Under the pieces are notes generated by a model. That model was given only the letters and a program-made list of their open reading frames with translations. It was not told the origin of the DNA and did not search any database. The translations under genes and the position numbers were made by a program. Shown here one piece after another: positions 21,576 to 32,180 of a stretch of DNA of 64,000 nt. Numbering within the stretch: position 1 is the stretch's first letter; every line of letters starts with the position of its first letter. Origin of the DNA: Panorpa germanica (Eukaryota; Arthropoda; Insecta; Mecoptera; Panorpidae); contig OY783204.1 of NCBI GenBank assembly GCA_963678705.1, positions 8,700,654 through 8,764,653 of the forward strand, in the 5' to 3' direction.

Positions 21576-21579
<4 letters not shown>
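20654..21579 (+). repeat. 3' LTR of Gypsy element 1, 926 bp
   Basis: Preceded by a weak polypurine stretch (AGGAGAGGCCGAGA) and followed by the TA tract. Largely the same as the 5' LTR, with a 14-bp duplication at about 21240-21260 and an insertion near 21532. Confidence 0.8.

Positions 21580-21631
<52 letters not shown>
21580..21631. repeat. (TA)n tract between two Gypsy elements
   Basis: Uninterrupted alternating TA, part of the internal TA tract of H4 into which both elements inserted. Confidence 0.9.
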
Positions 21632-21635
<4 letters not shown>

Positions 21636-22419
21636 GGATTAGATTTAAGATTAGTTATAATTAGTTTTTAAGAAATAATAATTTAAAAGAACTCTGTGTT
21701 ATAGGTTAAGAACTTGGCTAATATTAGGGTATATTTTTTAAACGTACTCTCGACACCAGACGCTTGCCATTACATCTGATGAGGCATGTGAACCTTGTAC
21801 TCTCGACACCAGACGCTCGCTGCAACGTGTGACGAGGCATGTTCAACAGGCAAAAGATAATATAAGAAAATGGCGAATAGAGAGCATACACAGTTTGTAT
21901 GGAGGTCATTTGTGAATTCAGGAATATGGTATTTAACTAGTTGTTAATATCATTGAGAATTGTAATCAGAATCGCTAGTTGTGATATTTGATATTGTTAT
22001 AGGCGTAAATAGTGGAGTGTTTGCACAAAGCTATAGTGTTAAATGTTAGGTTATTTTTATCATTATAAACGTGTGAATGTACTATTTTATTGCGCATTAT
22101 TTTGTAATATGCAATCATTGTAATAAGGTCTTCAAACCAAAGCATTGTATGTTAACAAGTGTTATTATTATTGTGGACTCTCTTTTGATAAATTAACTTT
22201 ATTGTGATGTAATTGTTTTTTCTTTGCAGAATAATTAAATGAACTATTATTAAACCTAAGTTATGTGTTAACATTATTTTAATAATTTATAATATTAATG
22301 GGGGCTCAACTTTAGGATTGTTATCATTAAACTGCTAAATTGAACATAAATAAGGATAGGACTATTGTCACCCCACACTTGAGGCGTCAACCAGGATTTA
22401 TTTATATTTCTACCCCACA
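21632..22419 (+). repeat. 5' LTR of Gypsy element 2, 788 bp
   Basis: TGTGGGATTA...CCCCACA. A 50-60-bp block with GTACTCTCGACACCAGACGC is duplicated in tandem (about 21742 and 21798). Near the end, CCCCACACTTGAGGCGTCAACCAGGAT (22371) is a degenerate copy of the true LTR-end/primer-site junction CCCCACACTTGGGGGCAGTCAACCGGGAT (22413), showing that this LTR also grew by taking in its own junction. Confidence 0.8.
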
Positions 22420-22602
22420 CTTGGGGGCAGTCAACCGGGATATAGAAAAATCAAGTTTATTCAGTCAAGAATATTCTTAACCTTTGAACCAGAACTATTG
22501 ACCAATGGATAAGGAAACTTAGTTTATTCAGTCAAGAATACTCTTAACTTCCAGGAGCGTACAATTTACTCGTTAAAGTAAACACACTTCAATCTGTTAG
22601 CG

Positions 22603-24366
22603 GTGACAATTATAACAATGACGGAGGAATTAAACAACTTGTCAGTGGCAGAATTACGTCAAGAACTTAGCTTCGTTGGACTAAGTCAGCGTGGTAATCG
22701 TGCTGAATTATTAACGAGAATGAACTCATATAATAGCAGAGTTGGGCAACAGAATAGCAGGTCTGTAAAAAATGAAACAGTCAATAAAACTAATTATACG
22801 TTTTTAGATTTAGAATTGGCTTTACCTAAATATGATGGACTTAAAAATGTCAAATTATGGATCAAACAATTTGATGATTTCTGTGACCAGGCGGAAATAG
22901 ATACAAAATACAGATATTTGTATGCCAGGAGATTGTTAACTGATACCGCAAAACAATTTGTCAATTTTGAAACCAGGATAATAAACTGGAATACATTTAA
23001 ATCGTATTTGATCGATGAATTCGATACAAGTTTAAATAGTGCACTGGTGCACAAGATGCTTCAACAAAGGGTAAAGAAACCAGAGGAGACTTTTCGTCAA
23101 TATGTTTATGATATTTTAGACATAGCTAGACAAGCAGATGTCGAAGAAGCAGCTATTATGGATTATATCATAGCAGGTATTCGTGACAGTACAGCGAATA
23201 AAGTGATATTGTATGGAGCTGAAAATATTGCACAACTTAGACGTAAGCTTGAACAATATGAAAAAATGAAAATGGATATCCCGGACTATGATAGGAGATC
23301 TAGGTCAGGTACCAAAACAAAAACTGAGACAACAGGTGAGAAGATTAAATGTTTTAATTGTGGTTCGTTATCACACTCATCTAAAGTGTGTCCCGATAAA
23401 GACAAGGGTTACAAATGTTTTACTTGTGGTAATTATGGACATGTTAGTCGAAACTGTAAAACTAAAATAAAAACTGTTAAATCAGAGCATAATGTTATGA
23501 AAGTAGAAATGATAAAAACAGTTTGTGTTAATAACAGGAGTAACGTAAATGCTTTAATAGATACTGGTAGTGATTTATCAGCAGTGCGCGAAGACTATTT
23601 TAAAACATTAAAGAATGTTAAATTATATGACTCTGTTATAACAATACGCGGTTTGTCAAACTCTCGAGTAAATTCTTTAGGTAGAATTAAATTGGACATT
23701 GAAATTGATTCAGAACATTACGCTAGTTATTTTGAAGTGTTAACATCACAGGCGATGCATATGAACATGGTAATAGGTTTGGACATTATAGCTAAAGCTA
23801 AAGTAGTTATTGATAACACAGGTGTTAATTTTCATAAACTTTATAGCGATAAAGATGAAAATGAAAGTGAAGTTAAACAATTAATGACATTAAAAATAGA
23901 CAATGGTGATAAAGAAAGTGATCTAAACTTATCTCATATAAACGATAAAAATGTTGTTAATAAAATACACGAGTTAGTGGACAATGACAAACGAAAAGAG
24001 TTAATCAACTCTGAAAGTGAAATGACAATTACATTGAAAGATGATACTTCCATATTCTCTAGGCCACTTAAACTACCACCTGCAGATCGACTAGATGTTC
24101 AAGAGCAGCTGGATGAAGGGATAGAAAAGGATGTCATGCAGGCAGCCCAGGAAATGAACGACCTAGGTTATGCAATGAAACAAGACAATGTTCGTCCCTC
24201 TAAGGATAACGTCAACGCAGTCAAGCATTTTCCAAAGCCGAAGATGATGAAACAAGGAAATGTTCGTCCCTCTAAGGATAAGGTCAACGCAGTCAAGCAT
24301 TTTCCGAAGCCGAAGAAGACGAAACAAGTAAATAATTATACAGGAAAGTATATAATAGAAAATTAA
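22603..24366 (+). CDS. SAP-domain Gag-Pro with Lys/Pro repeats
   Basis: 587-residue frame starting in the same context as element 1 (MTIITMTEELNNLSVAELR). Domains in order: SAP-like (residues ~12-45), capsid (~65-240), two CCHC knuckles (CFNCGSLSHSSKVC, CFTCGNYGHVSRNC), retropepsin active site ALIDTGSDLSAV, protease C-terminal MVIGLDIIAKAK (intact, where element 1 has a stop), start of reverse transcriptase (RPLKLPPADRLDVQEQLDEG), then two basic repeats (NVRPSKDKVNAVKHFPKPK type). Ends at TAA where element 1 has GAA. So Gag and protease are complete and could in principle be expressed, whereas no polymerase is encoded. Confidence 0.8.
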   Translation: MTIITMTEELNNLSVAELRQELSFVGLSQRGNRAELLTRMNSYNSRVGQQNSRSVKNETVNKTNYTFLDLELALPKYDGLKNVKLWIKQFDDFCDQAEIDTKYRYLYARRLLTDTAKQFVNFETRIINWNTFKSYLIDEFDTSLNSALVHKMLQQRVKKPEETFRQYVYDILDIARQADVEEAAIMDYIIAGIRDSTANKVILYGAENIAQLRRKLEQYEKMKMDIPDYDRRSRSGTKTKTETTGEKIKCFNCGSLSHSSKVCPDKDKGYKCFTCGNYGHVSRNCKTKIKTVKSEHNVMKVEMIKTVCVNNRSNVNALIDTGSDLSAVREDYFKTLKNVKLYDSVITIRGLSNSRVNSLGRIKLDIEIDSEHYASYFEVLTSQAMHMNMVIGLDIIAKAKVVIDNTGVNFHKLYSDKDENESEVKQLMTLKIDNGDKESDLNLSHINDKNVVNKIHELVDNDKRKELINSESEMTITLKDDTSIFSRPLKLPPADRLDVQEQLDEGIEKDVMQAAQEMNDLGYAMKQDNVRPSKDNVNAVKHFPKPKMMKQGNVRPSKDKVNAVKHFPKPKKTKQVNNYTGKYIIEN

Positions 24367-24836
24367 TTGATGATTGGGGTTAAAATGAAAACCAAACAAG
24401 ACACTGTTCGTCCCTCTAAGGATAAGGACAAAGCCGTCAAGCATTTTCCGAAGCCGAAGAAGACGATACAAGTAAAGAATTATACAGAAGAAATACAAAA
24501 TGAGTTTGTAGATAAACGTGAGAAGCTGAGAGAAGAGGCTAAAGGTAATATTCCAAAAATTCAGCAAGAAAACAGGACTAGCTACAATAGAAAATGTAAA
24601 GCACCAAGAAAGTATACACTGAACAGTTTAGTGGCTATACAACGTACACAATTTGCAACAGGAGCTTAAGTTAAAGCTAAATTTTTAGGACCATACAAAA
24701 TAACGAAAATAAGGAAATGATCGTTATGACGTTTAGAAAGCAGAAGAGTGTGAAGGACCAATAAGGACTTCTACATCGGCAGATGTGATGAAACCATGCT
24801 CATGGATGATTGTAGCAACTGAGGATAGTTACTAGT
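24367..24836 (+). pseudogene. Last basic repeat and integrase tail of Gypsy element 2
   Basis: Same frame as the preceding gene after a single stop: a third basic repeat (VRPSKDKDKAVKHFPKPKK), then SLVAIQRTQFATGA of the integrase C-terminal SH3-like region, a second stop (TAA for AAA at 24667-24669), GPYKI, and frameshifts before the polypurine site. It cannot make a functional integrase. Confidence 0.75.
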
Positions 24837-24850
24837 CAGGAGAGGCCGAG

Positions 24851-25637
24851 TGTGGGATTAGATTTAAGATTAGTTATAATTAGTTTTTAAGAAATAATAA
24901 TTTAAAAGAACTCTGTCTTATAGGTTAAGAACTTGGCTAATATTAGGATATATTTAAACGTACTCTTGACACCAGACGCTTGCCATTACATCTGATGAGG
25001 CATGTGAACCTTGTACTCTCGACACCAGACGCTCGCTGCAACGTGTGACGAGGCATGTTCAACAGGCAAAAGATAATATAAGAAAATGGCGAATAGAGAG
25101 CATACACAGTTTGTAAGGAGGTCATTTGTGAATTCAGGAATATGGTATTTTAACTAGTTGTTAATATCATTGAGAATTGTAATCAGAATCGCTAGTTGTG
25201 ATATTTGATATTGTTATAGGCGTAAATAGTGGAGTGTTTGCACAAAGCTATAGTGTTAAATGTTAATTTATTTTTATCATTATAAACGTGTGAATGTACT
25301 ATTTTATTGCGCATTATTTTGTAATATGCAATCATTGTAATAAGGTCTTCAAACCAAAGCATTGTATGTTAACAAGTGTTATTATTATTGTGGACTCTCT
25401 TTTTATAAATTAACTTTATTGTGATGTAATTGTTTTTTCTTTGCGGAATAATTAAATGAACTATTATTAAACCTAAGTTATGTGTTAACTTTATTTTAAT
25501 AAACTATAATATTAATAGGGGCTCAACTTTAGGATTGTTATCATTAAACTGCTAAATTAAAACATAAATAAGGATAGGATTATTGTGACCCCACACTTGA
25601 GGCGTCAACCAGGATTTATTTATATTTCTACCCCACA
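24851..25637 (+). repeat. 3' LTR of Gypsy element 2, 787 bp
   Basis: Follows GGAGAGGCCGAG and ends CCCCACA against a TA tract (25638-25650). Differs from the 5' LTR by scattered substitutions and 1-5-bp gaps, for example a shortened T run near 24949. Confidence 0.8.
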
Positions 25638-27953
25638 TATATATATATATTTCCGGTAACAAAATCGTATATAGTATCTTCTAAACGGCGCCTACAAAGT
25701 TTTTTAAATTTTGATATTATGTAAAGGACGAATTTCTAAGACTTTCTACGTCCCTGAATTTTTCCCTGAATTTCTCTGGAAAAAATTATTCTGGAAAAAC
25801 TGGAAAATTCGAAAAGATACTTTTGCAAATGTCTGACGAACTAGAAAAGATAGAAAACTGAATTTTAGTATGTGTATTGAGATCATAATTGTGCACATTT
25901 GCAAATAGTTGGACATTTGAAATTTGAGTTAAGTACCGGCGCGAATTTCCGGGGGCAAGGTTAGAATAGAGTTAGGACGTTCAAATTTAATATGTAGGCT
26001 CGCTCTAGACAGTCATTAATGAAAAAAAATTAACAGCCCCAAATTTTCAGTAGCGGCGGGAGTTGAGACAGTAAAAGCCAGAAATATTGAAAAAGTAGTA
26101 TTAAAACTTAGGGTATGTATTGAGACACTAATTGCGCATGTTTGCCAATAATTGGATTACTAAAATTTTAATTCAGTAGCGGCGTGATTTTTTAGGGGCA
26201 TTGTTGCCCTGGAACGTGGAATATTTGGAACGTGAGCCCTATATAGAGTGTCATTAAAGGAAAACTATAGAAAACTGCAACTTTCCAGAGGCGGCGGGCG
26301 CTGGGGGCCAAGAACCAGAAATATGAAATATATAGAGATGAATGGCAATAGTTTAGAATATATGTTCTTAGATACAATCAAAATAGATCCCTGTGCTAAA
26401 ATTTGACAAACTTGTTGAGTAGCGGTGGTATGCGGGGGGTACTAATGCCAAAATATAAATACAAAGCTGAAATTAAGTATGCAGATATAGATTGACATAT
26501 TAATAACGAAAATATAAATAAACTACATTTTCTTATGTGTACCATTAGTGCAGGAGAAATACGAAAATTTGAACGTAAGATTACAATGCAGTTTTAATTA
26601 TGTAAAAGAATTGCTGTAATGTCGAATTAGTAGTGCCTGATTGGAGGAGAGGGTGGCGCTGGGGTTCAGTACTAAGTAACGGTGGTGTTAGAAGTGTGGC
26701 GATAGATTATAATGGCTCTGGGAGGTAACCGTGTTACAGAATATGTGCTTTGGTACTGTAAGTGTGGGCGGCGGTGCAGAGAGATTAAATCTAAAGTGCA
26801 ATAACGGGAAAGATAAGGGCTAGAGTTGAGATTATTAAGAGCGAACCGCAAGGCTTTCTTAAAAACATAAATGAATTAATGTAATTAGTAGGTTTACATT
26901 AAAATAAGTGAAAATTATCTTTATCAAGCATTTATAATTATTAAAAAATAATGTACTTCTAAGGATGAAATTAAGTATGTAGGTTGCCAGTAAAGTATTA
27001 ATTTTGAAAACTAATTGTTAAGAGATTAGTACTCAGGGAAAGGAAGCGCAAGATTACCTAATAATTTCGCTAAAACGGGGGCGATTGGAAAGCGCCCTAA
27101 TAAGCGGTGATGCAGAGGTGGGCTGCGGTGTTGCAAGTGGGTGCATTGTGGCAGAGGTGCAAGGAATACAATTAAAAGTGAGAGAACGATACAGAGCATG
27201 GAGCAAAGAGGTGATGATTGGTGTTTAGGGGCAAGGCAGTGGACATTGTTCAATACTGTGCTTTATTAGGGTAAATGATAATTTTACGCAGGGAGGAGGA
27301 AGCGAAGGACTATTTAATTATAGCGCTAAAGCAAGGGCGCTGTGAAAGAACTTTAAAGACCGACAATGCTCAGGAAAGAAGCGATGCAGAGTGCTAAAAG
27401 TAGGAGGCACTCCATTGCGGAAGTTTAGAGGAATCAAATTAAAAGTTAGAAAACGTAAGAGAGCATGGAGCCAAGAGGTGACGATTGGGGCTTATTGGCA
27501 GGGGCACTAAAGACTGGTCAATACAGTGCTTTATTACTGTAAATAAAGAAATTATAACAAAATAAGGAAATATAAATTTAAAAAATGATATATTTTAGCG
27601 AAAATTACTTTTGCATTATTTTCAATTTATCAAATAACTTTTATTTAATAACAAACTAGCTGACCCGGCGAACTTCGTACCGCCTAACAGTCAATGAATG
27701 TCGTGTTACCTTTAAGCTGAACTAATTTAGGCTTTGATGAACGTAATACAATGATACAAAATAATATTTATTAATATAGATAGAAACATAAAAGTATTTT
27801 ATTATGATGAATGATGATGAAAACATACAGAATGAGAATAAAAATTTAAAAAAAAATAATAATTAAGCAATTCAAACTCATGTCAGAGAAAAATGATTAA
27901 AGACTATGTTGTGCAGATTGGAATACACTCGGATTAATTCATTAATGGGATTT

Positions 27954-28946
27954 TCATTCAAGCACCTTGTGGTAAACGACATTCTTTGTTTTTTGGTCAG
28001 GCGCAAGAACAAATAAAGCGGATGGTTTGCCGACACGTGAGCATGCCACGTACAATTGACCATGAGAAAAACATGCATTTTCTAGATTGAGGCCACAAAT
28101 AGTCAAGGATTGGCCCTGTGATTTGTTGATCGTCATGGCGAAGGCAAGACGAATCGGGAATTGAATTCGTTTAAACTCAAATGGCATATCCGTTGGGATC
28201 ATTGGAATCCTTGGAATAAGAACTTCCTTATCTTTAAATTTTCCTTTAAGTATCGACGCGTGAATCACATTGCTCATCAGTTTTTTTATCACCAAACGCG
28301 TTCCATTGCACAGTTTTGGTTGGTTTAAATTCCTAAGCATGATTACTACCGAGCCAACCTTAAGTTTTAAACTGTGCGGTGGTAAACCAGGCACATCCAA
28401 GGAGTTTAAAAATTCACTTAGATAATTAGTGGCTTCTTCTTCGTTTGTTACACAGTCGATAGATTTGAATGAATACAGAGTACCTACGATTTGATTTTGA
28501 ATTATAAAATTGAGGTCATCTACATCTTTATTTTTAGCGGCCAAAATTGCTCGCTCACTTAACCATTTAGTATTTTTCTGATTAGCAATGATATCCGGGA
28601 ATTCTTTGTTGATAAGCTCGTCTTTTGATGATACAAAATTGCAAACATTTGGAGGAAATGAAATCAAACCGCTCGATTTGTCAACAGGAACACGGCCATT
28701 ACCGATAGTCAGCAATTGCTTCGAGAAATCATCAGCAGATAGATCATTCAACAATGCAGCTCTTATATTTACAGACAGTTGAAGTTTCTTTACATATCGC
28801 CACAGATTTGATGCTTTGAGGCAAGCGTTTATTTCGTCGGCAGCAGTAGATCTTGGAATGACTGGTAGTGTTTGTCGGAAATCGCCAGATAATAAAATCA
28901 TTGCACCACCAAAACATCTCGAGTCATTGCGCAGATCTTTTAATGT
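27954..28946 (-). pseudogene. C-terminal PIF1-type helicase part of Helitron protein
   Basis: From ATG 28901 the frame is 315 residues, but homology starts earlier at TLKDLRND (about 28946), directly at the internal deletion. Helicase motifs: ILLSGDFRQTLPVIP (motif II-III region), GSVVIMLRNLNQ, CNGTRLVIKKL, RLAFAMTINKSQGQSL (motif V) and VACSRVGK (motif VI). The Walker A motif is in the deleted part, so it cannot hydrolyse ATP. The plus copy differs by only a few residues (LSEF/PSEF, HSLK/HNLK). Confidence 0.85.
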
Positions 28947-29359
28947 TTGGTCGTTTTACCAGCAAACCTCAATGCTCCACAATGTTGGCAAACAACGTCC
29001 ATTGGACCAATGCAAACTAAACGATGCAAGCTGTAGTCGATGGTGCAATCATATAGAAACGCTGCTCGATTTAAATCAATACTTGAACCATTTCTTCTTG
29101 CACTTCGAAGATTATTCCTCTGTTCATCTGTACGATAAGCTCGACGATTTCTCGTTTCTAACCTAGCCGTTTCACGGGCTACCTCTCTTTGCTCTTGTGT
29201 TTGAGAAGCACGAATTAAGGCCCTTCTTTGCTCCATACTAACGCGGCGCTCTTCTCGTGCAATTTCTCGTTCTTCATCACATAATTGACTTGCGATATTC
29301 CGTTGCCTAATTGCATTACGGCTCCGCTGGGAAAGATTAGATCTTCTAAGACGCTGCAT
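28940..29359 (-). pseudogene. N-terminal part of Helitron protein
   Basis: The start MQRLRRSNLS at 29359 is preferred over an upstream Met (29473) because the extension is hydrophobic and not family-like. About residues 20-80 are a highly charged Arg/Glu helix (REIAREERRVSMEQRRAL), then the conserved Helitron zinc-knuckle start CQHCGALRFAG. The frame runs straight into the deletion junction and stops. In intact Helitrons more than 1,000 residues follow before the helicase motifs seen downstream. Confidence 0.8.
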
Positions 29360-30034
29360 TGTTATTAATATTAATACTGAATGTGCACTCGCATAAAACC
29401 ACAAAAAACCACTTTCGAGACATAGACAATAGCTCAAAGAGTATATAACCACTACATATGAATAGCTTATCAAGAAAAATTATAGATAACCTATAAAAAG
29501 ACATTTACACTTTTGTTAACCTGTACAATAAATCTTAGGTATTATTTTCTGAAATTAAAAATTAAATAATTAATAAATAATTTACACAAATTAAAGACTA
29601 AAACAAACAAATATAACAGTACCTGAACTTTCGAGACATTTTACAAAAAATAAATTTCTGAACGCACACATGAATAGTTGTTACAGTATTTGACAGGATT
29701 GGACAACAAATGTTTGACATGAAATCAGCATTTATTGAAATGATTAAGTATTCATTACACATATCGAGTTTTCATTGTTTTTAAGATGTATTATGCTATT
29801 CGGGGCGGAGACAAATCCAACGAATCAATAACCATGAATATTGGTTCAGCAGATCTCGAGTTATAAGTGTTGTAACAAACCCGTCTTTGTTTTATATATT
29901 TTCATTGTTTTTAAGATGTATTATGCTATTCGGGGCGGAGACAAATCCAACGAATCAATAACCATGAATATTGGTTGAGCAGATCTCGAGTTATAAGTGT
30001 TGTAACAAACCCGTCTTTCTTTTATATATTAAGA

Positions 30035-30163
30035 TATGTATATAAATATCTATGAGTTCTTTTGAGTTTTCCATGTTAAATTGGAACATTACGAACATTA
30101 TAATAGTAAGACTAGCGCTTCGCCCCGTCGCAAAGCGACGTGTATTTAATATCTTAATATATA
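30035..30163 (-). other. Inverted spacer: H4 3' end joined to H5 5' end
   Basis: On minus this reads: a 10-12-bp stub of the Helitron B 5' end (30163-30152), TATTAAATACACGTCGC hairpin and GGGCGAAGCGCTAG (H4 3' end, CTAG 30115-30112), then TCTTACTATTATAATG...ATAGATATTTATATA (H5 5' end, 30111-30035). The rest of both H4 and H5 is in + orientation outside the B copies. Reversing only this spacer would restore both Helitrons perfectly. Confidence 0.8.
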
Positions 30164-30756
30164 TCTTAATATATAAAAGAAAGACGGGTTTGTTACAACA
30201 CTTATAACTCGAGATCTGCTCAACCAATATTCATGGTTATTGATTCGTTGGATTTGTCTCCGCCCCGAATAGCATAATACATCTTAAAAACAATGAAAAT
30301 ATATAAAACAAAGACGGGTTTGTTACAACACTTATAACTCGAGATCTGCTGAACCAATATTCATGGTTATTGATTCGTTGGATTTGTCTCCGCCCCGAAT
30401 AGCATAATACATCTTAAAAACAAGAAAACTCGATATGTGTAATGAATACTTAATCATTTCAATAAATGCTGATTTCATGTCAAACATTTGTTGTCCAATC
30501 CTGTCAAATACTGTAACAACTATTCATGTGTGCGTTCAGAAATTTATTTTTTGTAAAATGTCTCGAAAGTTCAGGTACTGTTATATTTGTTTGTTTTAGT
30601 CATTAATTTGTGTAAATTATTTATTAATTATTTAATTTTTAATTTCAGAAAATAATACCTAAGATTTATTGTACAGGTTAACAAAAGTGTAAATGTCTTT
30701 TTATAGGTTATCTATAATTTTTCTTGATAAGCTATTCATATGTAGTGGTTATATAC

Positions 30757-31292
30757 TGGACAAAAACATGCATCAAAATACAATTATAATATAACCTAAT
30801 TTTACAAGTTTTTAAGGCAAAAGTGTAAATGAACTTTATTGAGTGTCGCCTGTACGTTTTGATGTGAGACGTGTAAATGCAGACTTACATTTCTTGATGT
30901 TGGCAATAATTTTATTACCCATTTTTGTTTAACTATGTTCACAAATTGTATTATGGGTTCATCCTCACTCCTTCCTATTTTTAAGTGTTAAATATATTGT
31001 ACTAAAATCACCCCTTTTCGAACCAGCTCTCGACGAGACAACAAGTATTAAATAAACAGTACAATTTAATATTAAAATATATACATTAAAACATTCACAT
31101 ACATTTATATACATTCATTATTATTAATTATTAGGATAAGTGTTTAATTGTGTAATTCTGTTGGGATTTACGACCCCAATGTGTAACTTTGTATGAAATA
31201 AATATACTTTTAAATTCATATTGAGTTCACGAACTTCGAAGACTTCCTGACTACTTTTGGTGAAATACCCGGGCACCACAATCGCCCAAACA
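30757..31292 (+). repeat. 5' LTR of BEL/Pao element
   Basis: 536 bp. Contains AATAAA-type signals (31068 region) and ends CAATCGCCCAAACA. Directly followed by the primer-binding site. Confidence 0.9.
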
Positions 31293-32180
31293 TTTGGTCC
31301 TTCGAGCCGGATCTCCTACAGTCGCGAGAAGCAATCGTGCATGGAATACCTGCAATTATCTACAGTGAAGAATTTGAAGTTTTGAGTTATACAAACACTG
31401 GAAAATTGGTCAAGGAGGCACCCCTGAGCAAACACGTGCAACAACGGTTAGTGTCTATTCCTTAAAAAATTCTCCATTTCCTATTTTAATATTGCTTTGT
31501 TTTACTTCTAAAATATCTTTGTGCATTTTTTTATACTATAAAATTGTAGCAAAGATTGTTATTTTGTGTATATTGTTTGGTTTGTTAGTCTTACAAATTG
31601 TTGGTTTAGGAGGGCACAGCTAATGTCCATATTTAGTAAATATTTCTTATGCGTTGGTAAATAATCGATATTAAAGCCACCGGGATTATTTCATTGAGCA
31701 AAATATATCTTTTGAGTTGGCAAAATATTACATATTAAAAGCCACCGGGATTGTTTCTAAATTACGACAACATTTATACACGTGGTAATATTTGTTCTGC
31801 CTATTTGTTGTTAAGCGATATAACATTTAAAACATCAATACAATTACGGTCCTGTCTAGACCCTTTCCTATGGCCATGCGGTATTGAGTTGTGTTTCATA
31901 TACCTGATTGATACGTACACTGCATACCCATGAGGTTTTATTAGACTTAGAACATTTTATTATACCGCATTATATTTACATGTGGTTCTGGGTACTTTCT
32001 ACAATATTGACCAGAACACATTTTATATTACTTATTCACACTTTTACGTTATATTTTTAAAAATATTTTATTGTTATTTTTAAAAGAGTATCTATTAACA
32101 CCATATTGCTTAAATCAATTGATATTCGTATCAGACAATACTTATAATTTCTAATTTAAATTAATTAAAAAGACTTAATA
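31293..32180 (+). other. BEL primer-binding site and long leader
   Basis: TTTGGTCCTTCGAGCCGGAT right after the LTR looks like a tRNA 3'-end complement (TGG plus acceptor and T-arm). The ~870-bp leader is otherwise non-coding and AT-rich, with a short repeated GCCACCGGGATT block at 31676 and 31740. No gene is supported here. Confidence 0.6.

Larger units (their letters stand above)
17271..21579 (+). mobile_element. Gypsy-superfamily LTR retroelement 1, internally deleted
   Basis: LTRs 17271-18170 and 20654-21579 (TGTGGGG...CTACA), inserted in a TA tract, so the target duplication cannot be told apart from TA. The inside holds a 5' leader, SAP-Gag-protease, the first residues of reverse transcriptase, a Lys/Pro repeat region, the start of the integrase core and the integrase tail. 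Nearly all of reverse transcriptase, RNase H and integrase is missing. About 4.3 kb against the usual 6-8 kb for the superfamily. Confidence 0.85.
21632..25637 (+). mobile_element. Gypsy-superfamily LTR retroelement 2, internally deleted
   Basis: LTRs 21632-22419 and 24851-25637, same orientation and same lineage as element 1 but with clearly diverged LTRs. The reverse transcriptase deletion appears to be shared with element 1 (both pass from the PPADRL start to the same Lys/Pro repeats), while the integrase deletion differs: here the frame passes from NRKCKAPRKYT to LVAIQRTQFATGA. The shared first deletion suggests a non-autonomous lineage older than the split of the two. Confidence 0.8.
17184..27655 (+). 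mobile_element. Helitron family A copy H4, split by two Gypsy elements
   Basis: The 5' end TCTTACTATTATAATG starts at 17184. The internal TA tract (from about 17251) received two Gypsy elements (17271-21579 and 21632-25637), and the family A body resumes at 25651 (TTCCGGTAACAAAATCG). The body runs to 27655, where Helitron B is inserted at AACAAA. The missing ~40-bp 3' end of H4, with the CGTCGC hairpin and CTAG, is found in reverse orientation at 30112-30151, between the two B copies. Non-coding apart from the nested elements. Confidence 0.7.
27656..30034 (-). mobile_element. Helitron B1, minus-strand copy, 2379 bp
   Basis: Ends are canonical for a Helitron read on minus: TC at 30034, CTAG at 27659-27656 preceded by GGCGGTACGAAGTTCGCCGG, inserted between A and T without target duplication. 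It carries the N-terminal zinc-knuckle part and the C-terminal helicase part of the Helitron protein; the HUH replication initiator and the front of the helicase are deleted. A ~120-bp block near the 5' end is duplicated (about 29870-29995). Its twin at 30164-37319 is nearly identical and in inverted orientation. Confidence 0.9.

Noticed and set aside
16353-27253. Pro/His/Ser-rich minus-strand frames in family A (16353-16574, 27026-27253)
   Set aside because: They are antisense to the G-rich boxes, break in other copies and resemble nothing.
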